64,000 nt of DNA from an uncultured Flavobacterium sp. (GCA_943912855.1 CALTVC010000008.1:105718-169717), one strand, 5' to 3'; numbered from the stretch's first letter, positions 41,282-51,133 are shown. Program-made: numbers and translations. Notes: a model not told the origin generated them from the sequence alone.

Positions 41282-41324
41282 AATGCCGTGCGGCGGGTAT
41301 GTGAGGGCCCGCCGTATTGGCATT
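41282..41324 (+). other. Two-part hairpin after susD
   Basis: An inner 7-bp GC stem CGGCGGG/CCCGCCG and an outer 6-bp stem AATGCC/GGCATT. There is only an A-rich tail, so it is not a good terminator. A stem here, between SusCD and the enzyme genes, could protect the upstream mRNA or mark a processing point that keeps susCD levels above the enzymes. Confidence 0.6.
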
Positions 41325-41370
41325 AATAAAAAAGCCAAATATTTCAACTCAATAAAAAACTTCACTCTTT

Positions 41371-42927
41371 ATGGGCAAACAAAACAAAATCTTTACCGCG
41401 TTATTTTTTACGGCATCGTCATTACTGCCTGCAAGCATGCTGGCACAGCAAAAATCTACCGTAACGGTAACAGCAAAGGCAGATGCACCTACGATTAACA
41501 AGCACATTTACGGACATTTTTCAGAACACCTGGGACGATGCATTTATGATGGTTTTTATGTAGGCGAAAACAGTAAGATACCTAATACACGTGGCGTAAG
41601 GAACGACATCATTGCGGCACTAAAAGAACTTGGCATACCTAACCTGCGCTGGCCGGGTGGTTGTTTTGCCGATACCTACCACTGGAAAGACGGTATCGGG
41701 CCAAAGAACCAAAGGCCTACCATAGTAAACCAATGGTGGGGCGGTGTTACCGAAGACAACAGTTTTGGTACGCATGATTTTCTTGACCTGTGTGAAACCC
41801 TGGGTACAGAACCGTACCTTGCCGCTAACGTAGGTAGTGGTACCGTACAGGAATTTGCCGAATGGGTACAGTATGTAAACCATAGTGGCAAAAGCCCTAT
41901 GAGCGACCTGCGTAAAAAGAACAACCGCGATACTCCATGGGGTGTAAAGATTTGGGGTGTAGGTAACGAAATGTGGGGTTGTGGTGGTAACATGACACCA
42001 GAATATTATGCAAACCTGTACAGGCAGTACTCTACATTTATGGGCGACTGGTCTAACAGCGGAAAACTGTTCCGTATAGCATCTGGAGCTAACGTGGCAG
42101 ATTACCACTGGACAGAAGTGCTTATGCGCGATATTCCGAGGAGCCTTATAGAAGGTGTGGCGCTACACTCTTACTCGTTTGTTAAGTGGGAGAAAAAAGG
42201 TTCGCCTACTAAGTTTGACGAGAAACAATATTTCGAAACCATGAAAACAGCCCTTCTTATGGAGGAACTTGTAACCAAGCACTCTGAAATCATGGACAAA
42301 TACGACCCTGAAAAGAAAACTGCGCTTATCGTAGACGAGTGGGGCGGATGGTATGATGTAGAGGAAGGCACAAACCCAGGCTTCCTGTATCAGCAAAACA
42401 CCATGCGCGATGCGATGATAGCAGGTACTACGCTAAACATATTTAATAACCACAGCGACCGTGTGCGTATGGCTAACCTTGCCCAGACGGTAAACGTGCT
42501 ACAGGCGGTTATCCTTACAAAAGGTGACCAGATGCTGCTTACACCTACATACCACGTTATGCACCTGTACAAAGTACACCAGGATGCAAAACTACTACCG
42601 GTAAAAGTAGATACACCACAGTATAAAAACGGTACTGAGTCGCTTCCTGCAATATCGGCATCGGCATCGGTAAAAGACGGTAAAACCCACATATCATTGG
42701 TAAACATCCATTCTACAGATAAAGTAGCTACAGATATCAGCCTTGAAGGGGTAAATATTAAAGATTTTACAGCTAAAATCATCACTTCGGGTAAAATCCA
42801 GGATTTCAACTCATTTGAAAAACCTAATGCCATTACCCCGAAAGATTTTAAAGATTTCAAATACAAAAAAGGAGTACTTAGCGTAACTCTTCCTCCGTTC
42901 TCGGTTGTAGTATTTGAATCGAAATAA
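41371..42927 (+). CDS. GH51 alpha-L-arabinofuranosidase (secreted)
   Basis: A 518-residue GH51 enzyme, the usual length. A signal peptide (to about residue 28, ASMLAQQ) directs it out of the cytoplasm. The acid/base Glu is in WGVGNEMWGCGG and the nucleophile Glu in LIVDEWGGWYD. The (beta/alpha)8 barrel is followed by a beta domain (SLVNIHSTDKVATD). It removes terminal alpha-L-arabinofuranosyl units from arabinan or arabinoxylan. It is the first enzyme gene after susD, 104 bases away. Confidence 0.95.
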   Translation: MGKQNKIFTALFFTASSLLPASMLAQQKSTVTVTAKADAPTINKHIYGHFSEHLGRCIYDGFYVGENSKIPNTRGVRNDIIAALKELGIPNLRWPGGCFADTYHWKDGIGPKNQRPTIVNQWWGGVTEDNSFGTHDFLDLCETLGTEPYLAANVGSGTVQEFAEWVQYVNHSGKSPMSDLRKKNNRDTPWGVKIWGVGNEMWGCGGNMTPEYYANLYRQYSTFMGDWSNSGKLFRIASGANVADYHWTEVLMRDIPRSLIEGVALHSYSFVKWEKKGSPTKFDEKQYFETMKTALLMEELVTKHSEIMDKYDPEKKTALIVDEWGGWYDVEEGTNPGFLYQQNTMRDAMIAGTTLNIFNNHSDRVRMANLAQTVNVLQAVILTKGDQMLLTPTYHVMHLYKVHQDAKLLPVKVDTPQYKNGTESLPAISASASVKDGKTHISLVNIHSTDKVATDISLEGVNIKDFTAKIITSGKIQDFNSFEKPNAITPKDFKDFKYKKGVLSVTLPPFSVVVFESK

Positions 42928-42970
42928 CGACAACCTGTGGTTGCACCCAAATTTTTAAAATAACCAAACT

Positions 42971-44584
42971 ATGAAACTTACAACTTTTAATAACATAATG
43001 GCAGGTGTCCGTACTACAGGGGTTGTCCTTGCAACAGGATTATTTTTGGTATCCTGTACTAAAGATGACGCTTCTACTACGGCAACACCCACACCCACAC
43101 CTACACCTGAAACATTTAAAGGCCCTACTTATGCTGATAACTATACGCCAATAGGCGGGTGGGAAAACAGGCTTCAGTGGAACCTTGCTAACGTACATGA
43201 CCCAAGCGTAATTAAGGATGGTGAATATTTTTATATGTACCAGACTGATGCATCGTATGGTAACGCTTCGTTTGGGCACGGGCATTTTCATGCACGTCGC
43301 TCACGCGATCTTGTAACCTGGGAGTATATAGGTTCTACCATGGACAATCCGCCTGCATGGGTTAAGGAAACCATGAACACAAAGAGGGCAGCAATGGGGC
43401 TTCCTGCCATAGATAACCCTAAATATGGCTATTGGGCACCTTGTATAAGAAAAGTAGGCAATAAGTTCCGTATGTATTACAGTATTGTGGTAGATGAACT
43501 TATAACCGGCACAGATCCTAATACTTCATGGGGTGAGCGTCCTTACATTGGATTTATGGAAACCAGCAGTCTTGCCTCTAATCAGTGGGAAGATAAAGGT
43601 ATGGTTATTTGCAGTGAGCCCGATGGCGTTGTAGATTATATAAGAGATGGCGCTAACGACTGGAAAGGATACTACAAGTTTAATGGAATTGACCCAAGTG
43701 TAATCATTACACCGCAGGGCGAACATTGGCTTATTTATGGTTCTTGGCATACCGGTATAGCTGCGGTACAGCTTAACCCTGAAACAGGTAAACCATACCA
43801 GCTGAATAACATTAACGACTACGGTACCCGTATTGCAGGCCGTGGAAACATAGCTACTAACAGGTGGCAGGCGCTGGAAGGTGCAGAGATTATTTATAAC
43901 GAAAGTACTGGGTATTACTACCTGTTTATGGCGTATGACGAGCTTTCGGTAGCTTACAATACACGTGTGGCAAGATCAACCAACATTTTAGGACCATACT
44001 ATGGTATTGATGGGCGTAACGTATCTGAAGGTGCAGAGTGCTGGCCTATGCTTACACACCCGTACAAATTTAACAACCATACCGGCTGGGTGGGTATATC
44101 GCACTGTAGCGTGTTCCAGGATCCGGATAAGAACAACAAGTGGTACTTCTCATCTCAGGGAAGGCTTCCTGAAAATGTACCGGGCATAAACGTGTCTAAC
44201 GCCGTAATGATGGGGCAGGTACGCGAGCTTGAATGGACTGCAGATGGCTGGCCTGTTGTAGCACCTGAGCGTTATGCAGGTGTTCCGGATAAGGAATTTA
44301 CTGCTACTGATTTTGTGGGGTACTACGAACTCCTTAATATGAACTATGCCTACAGGGTGCAGCAAACATCGTCTGAACTGGTTATTAAGGCAGACGGAAC
44401 CGTGAGCGGAGCGCTTACAGGTACCTGGAGGTATGATAGTGCTACAAAGTCTATTTACATAAACAACATGCAGTGCAAAGTATTTAATGCCTGGGATTGG
44501 GAAGCTTCTCCCCGTAAAGTTACCACTACATTTTCAGGACTTACACCAGAGGGTAAACCACTTTGGGGTAAGAAGAAGTTTTAA
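42971..44584 (+). CDS. GH43 endo-arabinanase lipoprotein with C-terminal beta domain
   Basis: A 537-residue lipoprotein (signal ending FLVSC, Cys near 29; Thr/Pro linker follows). The GH43 five-blade catalytic part has the base Asp in NVHDPSVIKDG, the pKa-tuning Asp in GIDPSVIITPQGEHWLIYGSW and the acid Glu in ALEGAEIIYN. The last 90 residues (YELLNMNYAYRVQQTSSEL, LTGTWRYD) match the C-terminal domain of extracellular endo-1,5-alpha-L-arabinanases. It probably cuts arabinan at the cell surface before SusCD uptake. Confidence 0.9.
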   Translation: MKLTTFNNIMAGVRTTGVVLATGLFLVSCTKDDASTTATPTPTPTPETFKGPTYADNYTPIGGWENRLQWNLANVHDPSVIKDGEYFYMYQTDASYGNASFGHGHFHARRSRDLVTWEYIGSTMDNPPAWVKETMNTKRAAMGLPAIDNPKYGYWAPCIRKVGNKFRMYYSIVVDELITGTDPNTSWGERPYIGFMETSSLASNQWEDKGMVICSEPDGVVDYIRDGANDWKGYYKFNGIDPSVIITPQGEHWLIYGSWHTGIAAVQLNPETGKPYQLNNINDYGTRIAGRGNIATNRWQALEGAEIIYNESTGYYYLFMAYDELSVAYNTRVARSTNILGPYYGIDGRNVSEGAECWPMLTHPYKFNNHTGWVGISHCSVFQDPDKNNKWYFSSQGRLPENVPGINVSNAVMMGQVRELEWTADGWPVVAPERYAGVPDKEFTATDFVGYYELLNMNYAYRVQQTSSELVIKADGTVSGALTGTWRYDSATKSIYINNMQCKVFNAWDWEASPRKVTTTFSGLTPEGKPLWGKKKF

Positions 44585-44611
44585 TACAGAGTATAGTTAA
44601 CAAACACAATT

Positions 44612-45577
44612 ATGAAGAAAGTTGCATTGGTTTGTATGGCGGTTGTTTCATCGTTTGGTTGCTTTGCCCAGAAGAAGGCGGCTTCCAAAGAAGCACAGCT
44701 GAACAACCCGATTATAAAAGATAAATACCTGGGCGACCCCGCAGCCCTTGTATATAAAGACTCCGTTTACCTGTACGCAGGGCATGACGAAGCGCCAAAT
44801 GATTTTAATTTTTATAAAATGAACGAATGGCTGGTGTATTCATCAGCCGATATGAAGCACTGGAAAGAGCACAAAGCACCGCTAAAGGCTACAGATTTTA
44901 GTTGGGCAAGCGGTGATGCCTGGGCTTCGCAGGTTATAGAACGCGATGGCAAGTTTTACTGGTACTCTTGTGTAGAGCATAAAACCGTAAAAGGAAAAGC
45001 CATAGGCGTAGCAGTAAGCGATTCTCCGCTTGGGCCGTTTAAAGATGCCCTTGGGCACGCGCTTATTACCAATGATATGACTACCCAAACGTCTATTACC
45101 TGGGACGACATAGACCCAACGGTGTACATAGACGATAAAGGTCAGGCGTATTTATATTGGGGCAATACTGTGTGCCACTACGTAAAGCTTAAAAAGAACA
45201 TGACCGAAATGGATGGCGACATAAAAACGGTAGACCTTCCGCATTTTACCGAAGCCCCATGGATTCATAAAAACAAAGGCTGGTACTACCTGTCGTATGC
45301 GTATGAGTTTCCTGAAAAGATAGCGTATGCAATGAGCAAAAGCCTTGAAGGTCCCTGGGAATACAAAGGCATACTGAATGAACTTGCCGGTAACAGCAAT
45401 ACAAACCACCAGAGTATTATTGAGTTTAAAGGCCAGTGGTATTTCATTTACCATAACGGTGCCATACAGCCACACGGTGGGAGTTTCCGTCGTTCGGTAT
45501 GTATAGATAAGCTGTACTATAACCCCGATGGTACCCTGAAGCGTGTTATCATGACATCGGAAGGTATCCAAAAATAA
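44612..45577 (+). CDS. GH43 family exo-acting arabinosidase/xylosidase
   Basis: A 321-residue GH43 protein with a signal peptide (VSSFGCFAQ). Motifs are YLGDPAALVYKDSVYLYAG (base Asp), IDPTVYIDDKGQAYLYWGN (modulating Asp) and FTEAPWIHKNKGWYYLSYA (acid Glu). Compared with the neighbour at 45584 the pattern is that of the exo-acting beta-xylosidase/alpha-arabinofuranosidase side of the family. It likely removes arabinose from oligosaccharides in the periplasm. 27 bases after the lipoprotein GH43 and 6 before the next. Confidence 0.88.
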   Translation: MKKVALVCMAVVSSFGCFAQKKAASKEAQLNNPIIKDKYLGDPAALVYKDSVYLYAGHDEAPNDFNFYKMNEWLVYSSADMKHWKEHKAPLKATDFSWASGDAWASQVIERDGKFYWYSCVEHKTVKGKAIGVAVSDSPLGPFKDALGHALITNDMTTQTSITWDDIDPTVYIDDKGQAYLYWGNTVCHYVKLKKNMTEMDGDIKTVDLPHFTEAPWIHKNKGWYYLSYAYEFPEKIAYAMSKSLEGPWEYKGILNELAGNSNTNHQSIIEFKGQWYFIYHNGAIQPHGGSFRRSVCIDKLYYNPDGTLKRVIMTSEGIQK

Positions 45578-45583
45578 TTACCC

Positions 45584-46591
45584 ATGAAAAATCACTTTAC
45601 ACATATCTGGGTTAGTTTAGTTTTGTTCTTCGTTTGTGGCGGTGTTTTTTCGCAGAAAGCACTGCCCACGGGCGAAACAATAGTACACGACCCTGTAATG
45701 ATAAAACAGGACAAGACCTATTATCTGTTCTGTACCGGTCATGGCATATCGGTATACTCTTCGCCAGACATGAAAAACTGGACGGCTGAGAAACCCGTTT
45801 TTGCCGAACAGCCTCAATGGGCTACCACGGTTGCTCCTGATTTTAAAGGACACATCTGGGCTCCCGATGTAAGCTACCACAACGGGCAGTACTACTTGTA
45901 CTACTCGGTATCGTCTTTTGCCAAAAATACATCGGCAATAGGGGTGGCTACAAATAAAACATTAAACCCTAAAGACAAGGACTTTAAATGGATAGACCAC
46001 GGCATTGTAATAGAATCGGTGCCTAACCGTGACCTGTGGAATGCCATAGACCCAAACCTTGTTTTTGATGAAAACAATACGGCATGGCTTACCTTTGGTT
46101 CGTTTTGGAACGGGCTAAAAATGGTAAAACTGAATGCCGACCTTGTTTCGATAGCCAAACAGCCTGAAGAATGGTACACCGTGGCACGTCGTGAACGCAG
46201 TTTTAAACTGGACGACAAAGACCCGGGAGATGCTGCGCTTGAGGCTCCATTTGTGTTTAAGAAAGACGGTTATTACTACCTGTTCCTGTCTTGGGATTAC
46301 TGCTGCCGTGGTGAAAACAGTACCTACAAAGTTGTGGTAGGCCGTAGCAAAACGGTAACCGGCCCTTATGTAGATGCTACGGGTAAGGAGCTTTTTCAGG
46401 GTGGAGGAACCCTGGTCATAGAAGGCAACAAAAACTGGGCAGGGGTAGGGCATAACAGTACCTATATGTTTGACGGTAAGGATTACCTTATTTTCCATGG
46501 GTATGACAATGCCAAAAAAGGCGCGCCGAAACTCATCATTAAAGAGATGAAGTGGAATAACGGATGGCCTGTGGTAGAGCCCATGAAATAA
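45584..46591 (+). CDS. GH43 endo-1,5-alpha-L-arabinanase
   Basis: A 335-residue GH43 protein with a signal peptide (FFVCGGVFSQ). The motifs are TIVHDPVMIKQDKTYYLFCTG (base Asp), HIWAPDVSYHNGQYYLYY, NAIDPNLVFDENNTAWLTFGS (modulating Asp) and ALEAPFVFKKDGYYYLFLS (acid Glu; motifs shown in part). The set with WDYCCRG is typical of arabinan endo-1,5-alpha-L-arabinosidases. It has no C-terminal accessory domain. It probably shortens linear arabino-oligosaccharides. Confidence 0.92.
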   Translation: MKNHFTHIWVSLVLFFVCGGVFSQKALPTGETIVHDPVMIKQDKTYYLFCTGHGISVYSSPDMKNWTAEKPVFAEQPQWATTVAPDFKGHIWAPDVSYHNGQYYLYYSVSSFAKNTSAIGVATNKTLNPKDKDFKWIDHGIVIESVPNRDLWNAIDPNLVFDENNTAWLTFGSFWNGLKMVKLNADLVSIAKQPEEWYTVARRERSFKLDDKDPGDAALEAPFVFKKDGYYYLFLSWDYCCRGENSTYKVVVGRSKTVTGPYVDATGKELFQGGGTLVIEGNKNWAGVGHNSTYMFDGKDYLIFHGYDNAKKGAPKLIIKEMKWNNGWPVVEPMK

Positions 46592-46621
46592 TTTTTAATT
46601 GAAAGAACAAACTGAATTATA

Positions 46622-48601
46622 ATGAAAAATCAATTTTTGAAAAACGCTGCGTACTCGGCTATCGCCCTGGGCAGCCTGGTTGCAACCGCGCAGCAAAACA
46701 AGTATGTACTGGATACCAAAGATACAGGCGTAAAGATTCAGCCTACCATGTACGGTATCTTCTTTGAAGACATTAACCTTGGTGCTGATGGAGGTCTGTA
46801 TGCCGAATTGGTAAAAAACCGTTCGTTTGAGTTTGACACGCCGCTTATGGGTTGGTCACAGCCAAACAGTAGCAAGCATTCACTGAATAAGAATTCGGGT
46901 TATGCTAATATCATTGAGTCTAAAAAAGAAGGAAACAGGAACTTTGCCAGCATAGAGGTAAACAATGACAAGAACTATGTGCTTACAAACGAAGGTTTCC
47001 GTGGCATAGGTATTAAGGAAGGCGATGCGTACAATTTATCTGTAATGGCTGCGAACCAAAGCGGAAACATCAGCAAAATTACCTTCCAGTTTATAGATGA
47101 GCAGGACAATGTGGTTGCTGAAACTACTGTAAGCCCAGCCGGTAAGGAGTGGAAAAAATACACAGCCCAGATGAAGGCAAACAAAACCGTAGCCAAAGGT
47201 AAACTGAAAATTACCTTTACAGGAACGGGTGTCATCAATATGGACATGATTTCTATATTCCCGCAGGATACCTGGAAAAACAGGCCGGGCGGACTTCGTA
47301 AGGATTTGGTACAAAAACTATACGACCTTAACCCAGGCTTCCTTCGTTTCCCTGGTGGTTGTATCGTAGAAGGCCGTACGCTGGAACAACGCTACCAGTG
47401 GAAAAAGAGTGTAGGTAAGGTGGAAGACCGAGAAACGCTTATCAACCGTTGGAACGTAGAGTTCGGGCACAAGCAAACCCCGGATTATTTCCAGACGTTT
47501 GGTCTTGGTTTCTTTGAGTATTTCCAACTATCAGAAGACATAGGGGCAGAGCCGGTGCCTATCTTGAGCTGTGGTATTGCCTGTCAGTACAACACAGGAG
47601 AACTTGTACCAATGGACCAACTAGATCCTTACATCCAGGATGCATTAGACCTTATCGAGTTTGCCAATGGTTCTGTAAGCACCAAGTGGGGTAAACTACG
47701 TAGCGATATGGGGCATCCGCAACCGTTTAACCTTAAAATGATAGGTGTAGGAAACGAGCAGTGGGGACCTGATTACATAGCGCGTTACAAAGTGTTTGAC
47801 AAAGCCATCCGTGCTAAATATCCAAACATTAAAATCGTATCGGGTAGTGGACCATCGCCAGATGGTGAGCACTTTGAATACGGATGGGATGAGCTGAAAA
47901 AACTTAAGGCTGACATCGTAGACGAACACTACTACAACAGCCCTGAGTGGTTTAAGAAAAATGCTACCCGTTATGACAAATACGACCGTAAAGGTCCTAA
48001 AGTATTTGCCGGTGAGTATGCTGTGCAGACTAAAGACATAGCCAGTGCCGAAAACAAAAACAACTGGAATGCCGCGCTTTCTGAAGCCGCTTTCATGACT
48101 GGCCTTGAGCGTAATGCCGATGTGGTTTACATGACCAGCTATGCGCCGCTTTTTGCTCATGCCGATGGCTGGCAGTGGACTCCGGACCTTATCTGGTTCA
48201 ATAACCTGCAAAGCTACGCTACACCAAACTACTACGTACAACAACTTTATGGTAACAATGCGGGTACAAACCTGCTTTCGCTTACTGCCGATGGTAAAGC
48301 TGTAACAGGCCAAAACGGTATGTATGCATCTGCGGTGCTTGACAAAGCAAGCAACGAGGTAATCGTGAAGCTGGTAAATACATCAGACAAAGCACAGACC
48401 TACAAGCTGGATATTAAAGGCAAGAAGTTTGTTGCTGAGGGTAAGATGACTGTGCTTAAAAACGATAACCTTGGTGCAGAGAACGATTTTACTAAAGAAA
48501 CCGTTGCCCCTAAAGAGAGCAAATTTAAAACAGGCAAAAGCAAAATAGAAGCCGAAATCCCTGCGTATTCGTTTGTGGTATTACGAGTGAAAATTTCGTA
48601 A
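46622..48601 (+). CDS. GH51 alpha-L-arabinofuranosidase, long form
   Basis: A 659-residue secreted GH51 enzyme. A signal peptide (SLVATAQQ) is followed by an N-terminal part with a CBM4/9-like beta-sandwich (about 70-215), the catalytic barrel with acid/base Glu in GVGNEQWGPDYI and nucleophile Glu in FAGEYAVQ, and a C-terminal beta domain. It resembles the eukaryote-like and actinobacterial long GH51 form more than the 518-residue paralogue at 41371, so the two probably differ in linkage preference. It ends 9 bases before the araB operator. Confidence 0.92.
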   Translation: MKNQFLKNAAYSAIALGSLVATAQQNKYVLDTKDTGVKIQPTMYGIFFEDINLGADGGLYAELVKNRSFEFDTPLMGWSQPNSSKHSLNKNSGYANIIESKKEGNRNFASIEVNNDKNYVLTNEGFRGIGIKEGDAYNLSVMAANQSGNISKITFQFIDEQDNVVAETTVSPAGKEWKKYTAQMKANKTVAKGKLKITFTGTGVINMDMISIFPQDTWKNRPGGLRKDLVQKLYDLNPGFLRFPGGCIVEGRTLEQRYQWKKSVGKVEDRETLINRWNVEFGHKQTPDYFQTFGLGFFEYFQLSEDIGAEPVPILSCGIACQYNTGELVPMDQLDPYIQDALDLIEFANGSVSTKWGKLRSDMGHPQPFNLKMIGVGNEQWGPDYIARYKVFDKAIRAKYPNIKIVSGSGPSPDGEHFEYGWDELKKLKADIVDEHYYNSPEWFKKNATRYDKYDRKGPKVFAGEYAVQTKDIASAENKNNWNAALSEAAFMTGLERNADVVYMTSYAPLFAHADGWQWTPDLIWFNNLQSYATPNYYVQQLYGNNAGTNLLSLTADGKAVTGQNGMYASAVLDKASNEVIVKLVNTSDKAQTYKLDIKGKKFVAEGKMTVLKNDNLGAENDFTKETVAPKESKFKTGKSKIEAEIPAYSFVVLRVKIS

Positions 48602-48609
48602 AAAATATA

Positions 48610-48626
48610 AGTGTAAAAAATACATT
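48610..48626. promoter_or_regulatory. Candidate AraR operator 2 (same dyad as before susC)
   Basis: An exact copy of the 36605 dyad, within a 25-bp identity (48609-48633). Here it lies upstream of the -7 box, over the -33 region, so binding would block RNA polymerase instead of the start itself. Confidence 0.72.
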
Positions 48627-48642
48627 TATTAAAATAGAATAC

Positions 48643-48650
48643 TATATTTG
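48643..48650 (+). promoter_or_regulatory. -7 promoter box of araB (TATATTTG)
   Basis: An exact TAnnTTTG 33 bases before the araB ATG. It shows that araB-araD has its own promoter within the locus. Confidence 0.65.
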
Positions 48651-48682
48651 TAAACAAAAATAAAACACACAATTATAGGGAC

Positions 48683-50371
48683 ATGAAAAAGTACGTAATA
48701 GGACTTGATTACGGTACTGACTCGGTAAGGGCGGTACTTATAGATACAGAAAACGGAGCGGAACTGGCATCAGAAGTGCATTGGTACGCCCGTTGGAAAA
48801 AAGGGTTATACTGCGACGCACCTTCAAACAGGTTTCGTCAGCACCCTTTAGACCACATAGAAGGTCTTGAAAAAACTATAAAATCAGTTGTGGCTACCAG
48901 CGAGGTAAACCCTGAGAGCGTTGTAGGTATTTGTATAGATACTACCGGTTCATCTCCAATTCCTGTAACGCAGGATGGTACACCACTGGCTTTGGTTCCG
49001 GGCTTTGAAGAAAACCCGAATGCCATGATGATTCTTTGGAAAGACCACACGTCTATTAAAGAAGCAGGAGAAATCAACGCGCTTGCGGCTTCATGGGGTG
49101 GTGAGGACTTTACAAAATACGAAGGTGGTATTTACTCATCTGAGTGGTTCTGGGCAAAAATCCTTCATATCGTTCGTGAGGACGAAGCGGTTAAAAATGC
49201 TGCACATACCTGGATGGAGCATTGCGATCTTATGACGTACCTGCTTGCCGACCAAAAAGACCTTAAAACCTTTAAGCGCAGCCGTTGCGCCGCCGGCCAT
49301 AAAGCCATGTGGCATGAAAGCTGGAACGGGCTTCCGCCGGAAGAATTCCTTTCGCAACTGCACCCGTACCTTGCCGCGCTAAGGGGTAACCTATATGATG
49401 AAACGTATACCAGCGACCTTGTAGCCGGTAACCTTAGTGCCGAATGGGCTGAAAAGCTTGGCCTTACTACCAAAACAGTTATCGCTGTAGGTACTTTTGA
49501 CGCGCATTCTGGTGCGGTAGGAGCTAAAGTAGACGAAAACGTATTGGTTCGCATTATGGGTACTTCTACTTGCGACATCATGATTGCCCAGGACAGTGCT
49601 ATTGGTACCAATACCGTAAAAGGTATCTGCGGACAGGTAAACGGTTCGGTTATACCGGGACTTATAGGTCTTGAAGCGGGTCAGAGCGCTTTTGGCGACG
49701 TGCTGGCTTGGTTTAAGAACGTGCTTTCTTGGCCAATAGACAATCTTGTACTTACTTCAGACATCCTTACTGATGAGCAAAAAACTAAACTTGCCGAGGA
49801 AGTGGATGCTAACTTTATACGTACGCTAACCAAGCAGGCAGAGGCTATTCCATTGCACGAAGCGGTTCCTGTAGCCCTTGACTGGGTTAACGGTCGCCGT
49901 ACTCCTGATGCTAACCAGGAGCTTAAAGCTGCCATGACAGGGCTGTCGCTTGGTACAAAGGCACCACACATTTTCAAGGCGCTTGTAAACGCGATTTGCT
50001 TCGGTTCTAAAATGATCGTAGACCGTTTTGAATCAGAAGGCGTTAAAATTACTTCGGTAATCGGTATTGGTGGTGTGGCACGTAAGTCGCCATTCATCAT
50101 GCAAACGCTTGCCAATGTGCTAAACATGCCTATTAAAGTTGCCGAAAGCGACCAGGCACCTGCACTTGGTGCTGCTATCTATGCTGCCGTAGCCGGTGGT
50201 GTGTATGGCGATGTGATTGAAGCCAGCAAAAAAATGGGTTCTGATTTTGAGGCGGAGTATTTCCCTCAGACAGATCAGGTAGAAAAATACGAGCTGTTTA
50301 TGCAGCAGTATGCCGAGCTGGGTAACTTTGTAGAGAACGTAATCAAAAAGAAAGAGCATGTCCATATATAA
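48683..50371 (+). CDS. araB: Ribulokinase
   Basis: A 562-residue FGGY-family kinase that phosphorylates L-ribulose to L-ribulose 5-phosphate in the cytosol. It opens with VIGLDYGTDSVRAVLIDTE (phosphate loop), has CIDTTGSSPIPV, GTFDAHSGAVGA with the catalytic Asp, and GTSTCDIMIA; the C-terminal half has GIGGVARKSPFIMQ. Length is normal for AraB. Its last 14 bases overlap the start of araD. Confidence 0.97.
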   Translation: MKKYVIGLDYGTDSVRAVLIDTENGAELASEVHWYARWKKGLYCDAPSNRFRQHPLDHIEGLEKTIKSVVATSEVNPESVVGICIDTTGSSPIPVTQDGTPLALVPGFEENPNAMMILWKDHTSIKEAGEINALAASWGGEDFTKYEGGIYSSEWFWAKILHIVREDEAVKNAAHTWMEHCDLMTYLLADQKDLKTFKRSRCAAGHKAMWHESWNGLPPEEFLSQLHPYLAALRGNLYDETYTSDLVAGNLSAEWAEKLGLTTKTVIAVGTFDAHSGAVGAKVDENVLVRIMGTSTCDIMIAQDSAIGTNTVKGICGQVNGSVIPGLIGLEAGQSAFGDVLAWFKNVLSWPIDNLVLTSDILTDEQKTKLAEEVDANFIRTLTKQAEAIPLHEAVPVALDWVNGRRTPDANQELKAAMTGLSLGTKAPHIFKALVNAICFGSKMIVDRFESEGVKITSVIGIGGVARKSPFIMQTLANVLNMPIKVAESDQAPALGAAIYAAVAGGVYGDVIEASKKMGSDFEAEYFPQTDQVEKYELFMQQYAELGNFVENVIKKKEHVHI

Positions 50372-51056
50372 AGACCTGAAACAGGAGTGTTACGAAGCCA
50401 ATATGCAGCTTGATGCGCTGAAACTGGTTATATATACTTTTGGTAACGTAAGCGCGGTAGACCGTGAGCGTGGCGTTTTTGCCATAAAGCCAAGCGGTGT
50501 ACCTTACGAAATCCTGAAGCCGGAAGATATTGTAATTGTTGATTTTGACAATAACATCATCGAAGGCAGCATGAGGCCGTCGTCTGATACCAAAACGCAT
50601 GCCTACCTGTATAAGCACTGGGAACACATAGGCGGTATTGCTCATACTCATGCTACGTATTCTGTAGCATGGGCACAGGCACAGCGCGATATCCCTGTGT
50701 TTGGTACTACGCATGCCGACCACCTTACAGCAGACATACCTTGTGCCGCTCCTATGGCAGACCACCTGATTCAGGGGAACTACGAGCACAACACGGGTAT
50801 CCAGATTCTGGACTGCTTTAAGGAAAAAGGCCTTTCTTATGAGGAGGTAGAAATGGTACTGCTGGGCAACCACGGTCCGTTTACCTGGGGTAAGAATGCC
50901 GCCAAGGCGGTATACAACAGCAAGGTGCTTGAAGCAGTAGCCGAAATGGCTTACCTTACATTGCAGATAAATCCTGCGGCGCCACGCCTTAAGGATTCGC
51001 TGATACAAAAACACTACGACCGTAAGCATGGTAAAGATGCTTACTACGGGCAGTAG
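50358..51056 (+). CDS. araD: L-ribulose-5-phosphate 4-epimerase
   Basis: A 232-residue class II aldolase-like epimerase that turns L-ribulose 5-phosphate into D-xylulose 5-phosphate. Zinc ligands are in THATYSVAWAQA and TTHADHL, plus a later His in LLGNHGPF. The phosphate-binding GNVSAVD and KPSGVPY motifs are present near the N-terminus. The start lies within araB (14-base overlap), which indicates translational coupling. Confidence 0.97.
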   Translation: MSIYKDLKQECYEANMQLDALKLVIYTFGNVSAVDRERGVFAIKPSGVPYEILKPEDIVIVDFDNNIIEGSMRPSSDTKTHAYLYKHWEHIGGIAHTHATYSVAWAQAQRDIPVFGTTHADHLTADIPCAAPMADHLIQGNYEHNTGIQILDCFKEKGLSYEEVEMVLLGNHGPFTWGKNAAKAVYNSKVLEAVAEMAYLTLQINPAAPRLKDSLIQKHYDRKHGKDAYYGQ

Positions 51057-51067
51057 TTACAATTATT

Positions 51068-51133
51068 TTACCGATATTGTCCCTACAAGTCTGCCTGCGC
51101 AATGCTTCATGCTTAGCCGGGCAATATTGGTAA
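51068..51133 (+). other. Long stem-loop between araD and galM-like gene
   Basis: Arms at 51068-51083 (TTACCGATATTGTCCC) and 51119-51133 (GGGCAATATTGGTAA) pair over 15 bp with one bulge and one G-U pair, around a 35-base loop. No T-run follows, so it is not an intrinsic terminator. It fills most of the 109-base gap. It might be a processing or stability element or a leader structure of the next gene. Confidence 0.6.

Noticed and set aside
41159..41498. Riboswitch or coding frame in the susD-GH51 gap
   Set aside because: Only the hairpin at 41282-41324 is structured, and no known riboswitch core is seen. The frames there run into flanking genes on the wrong phase.
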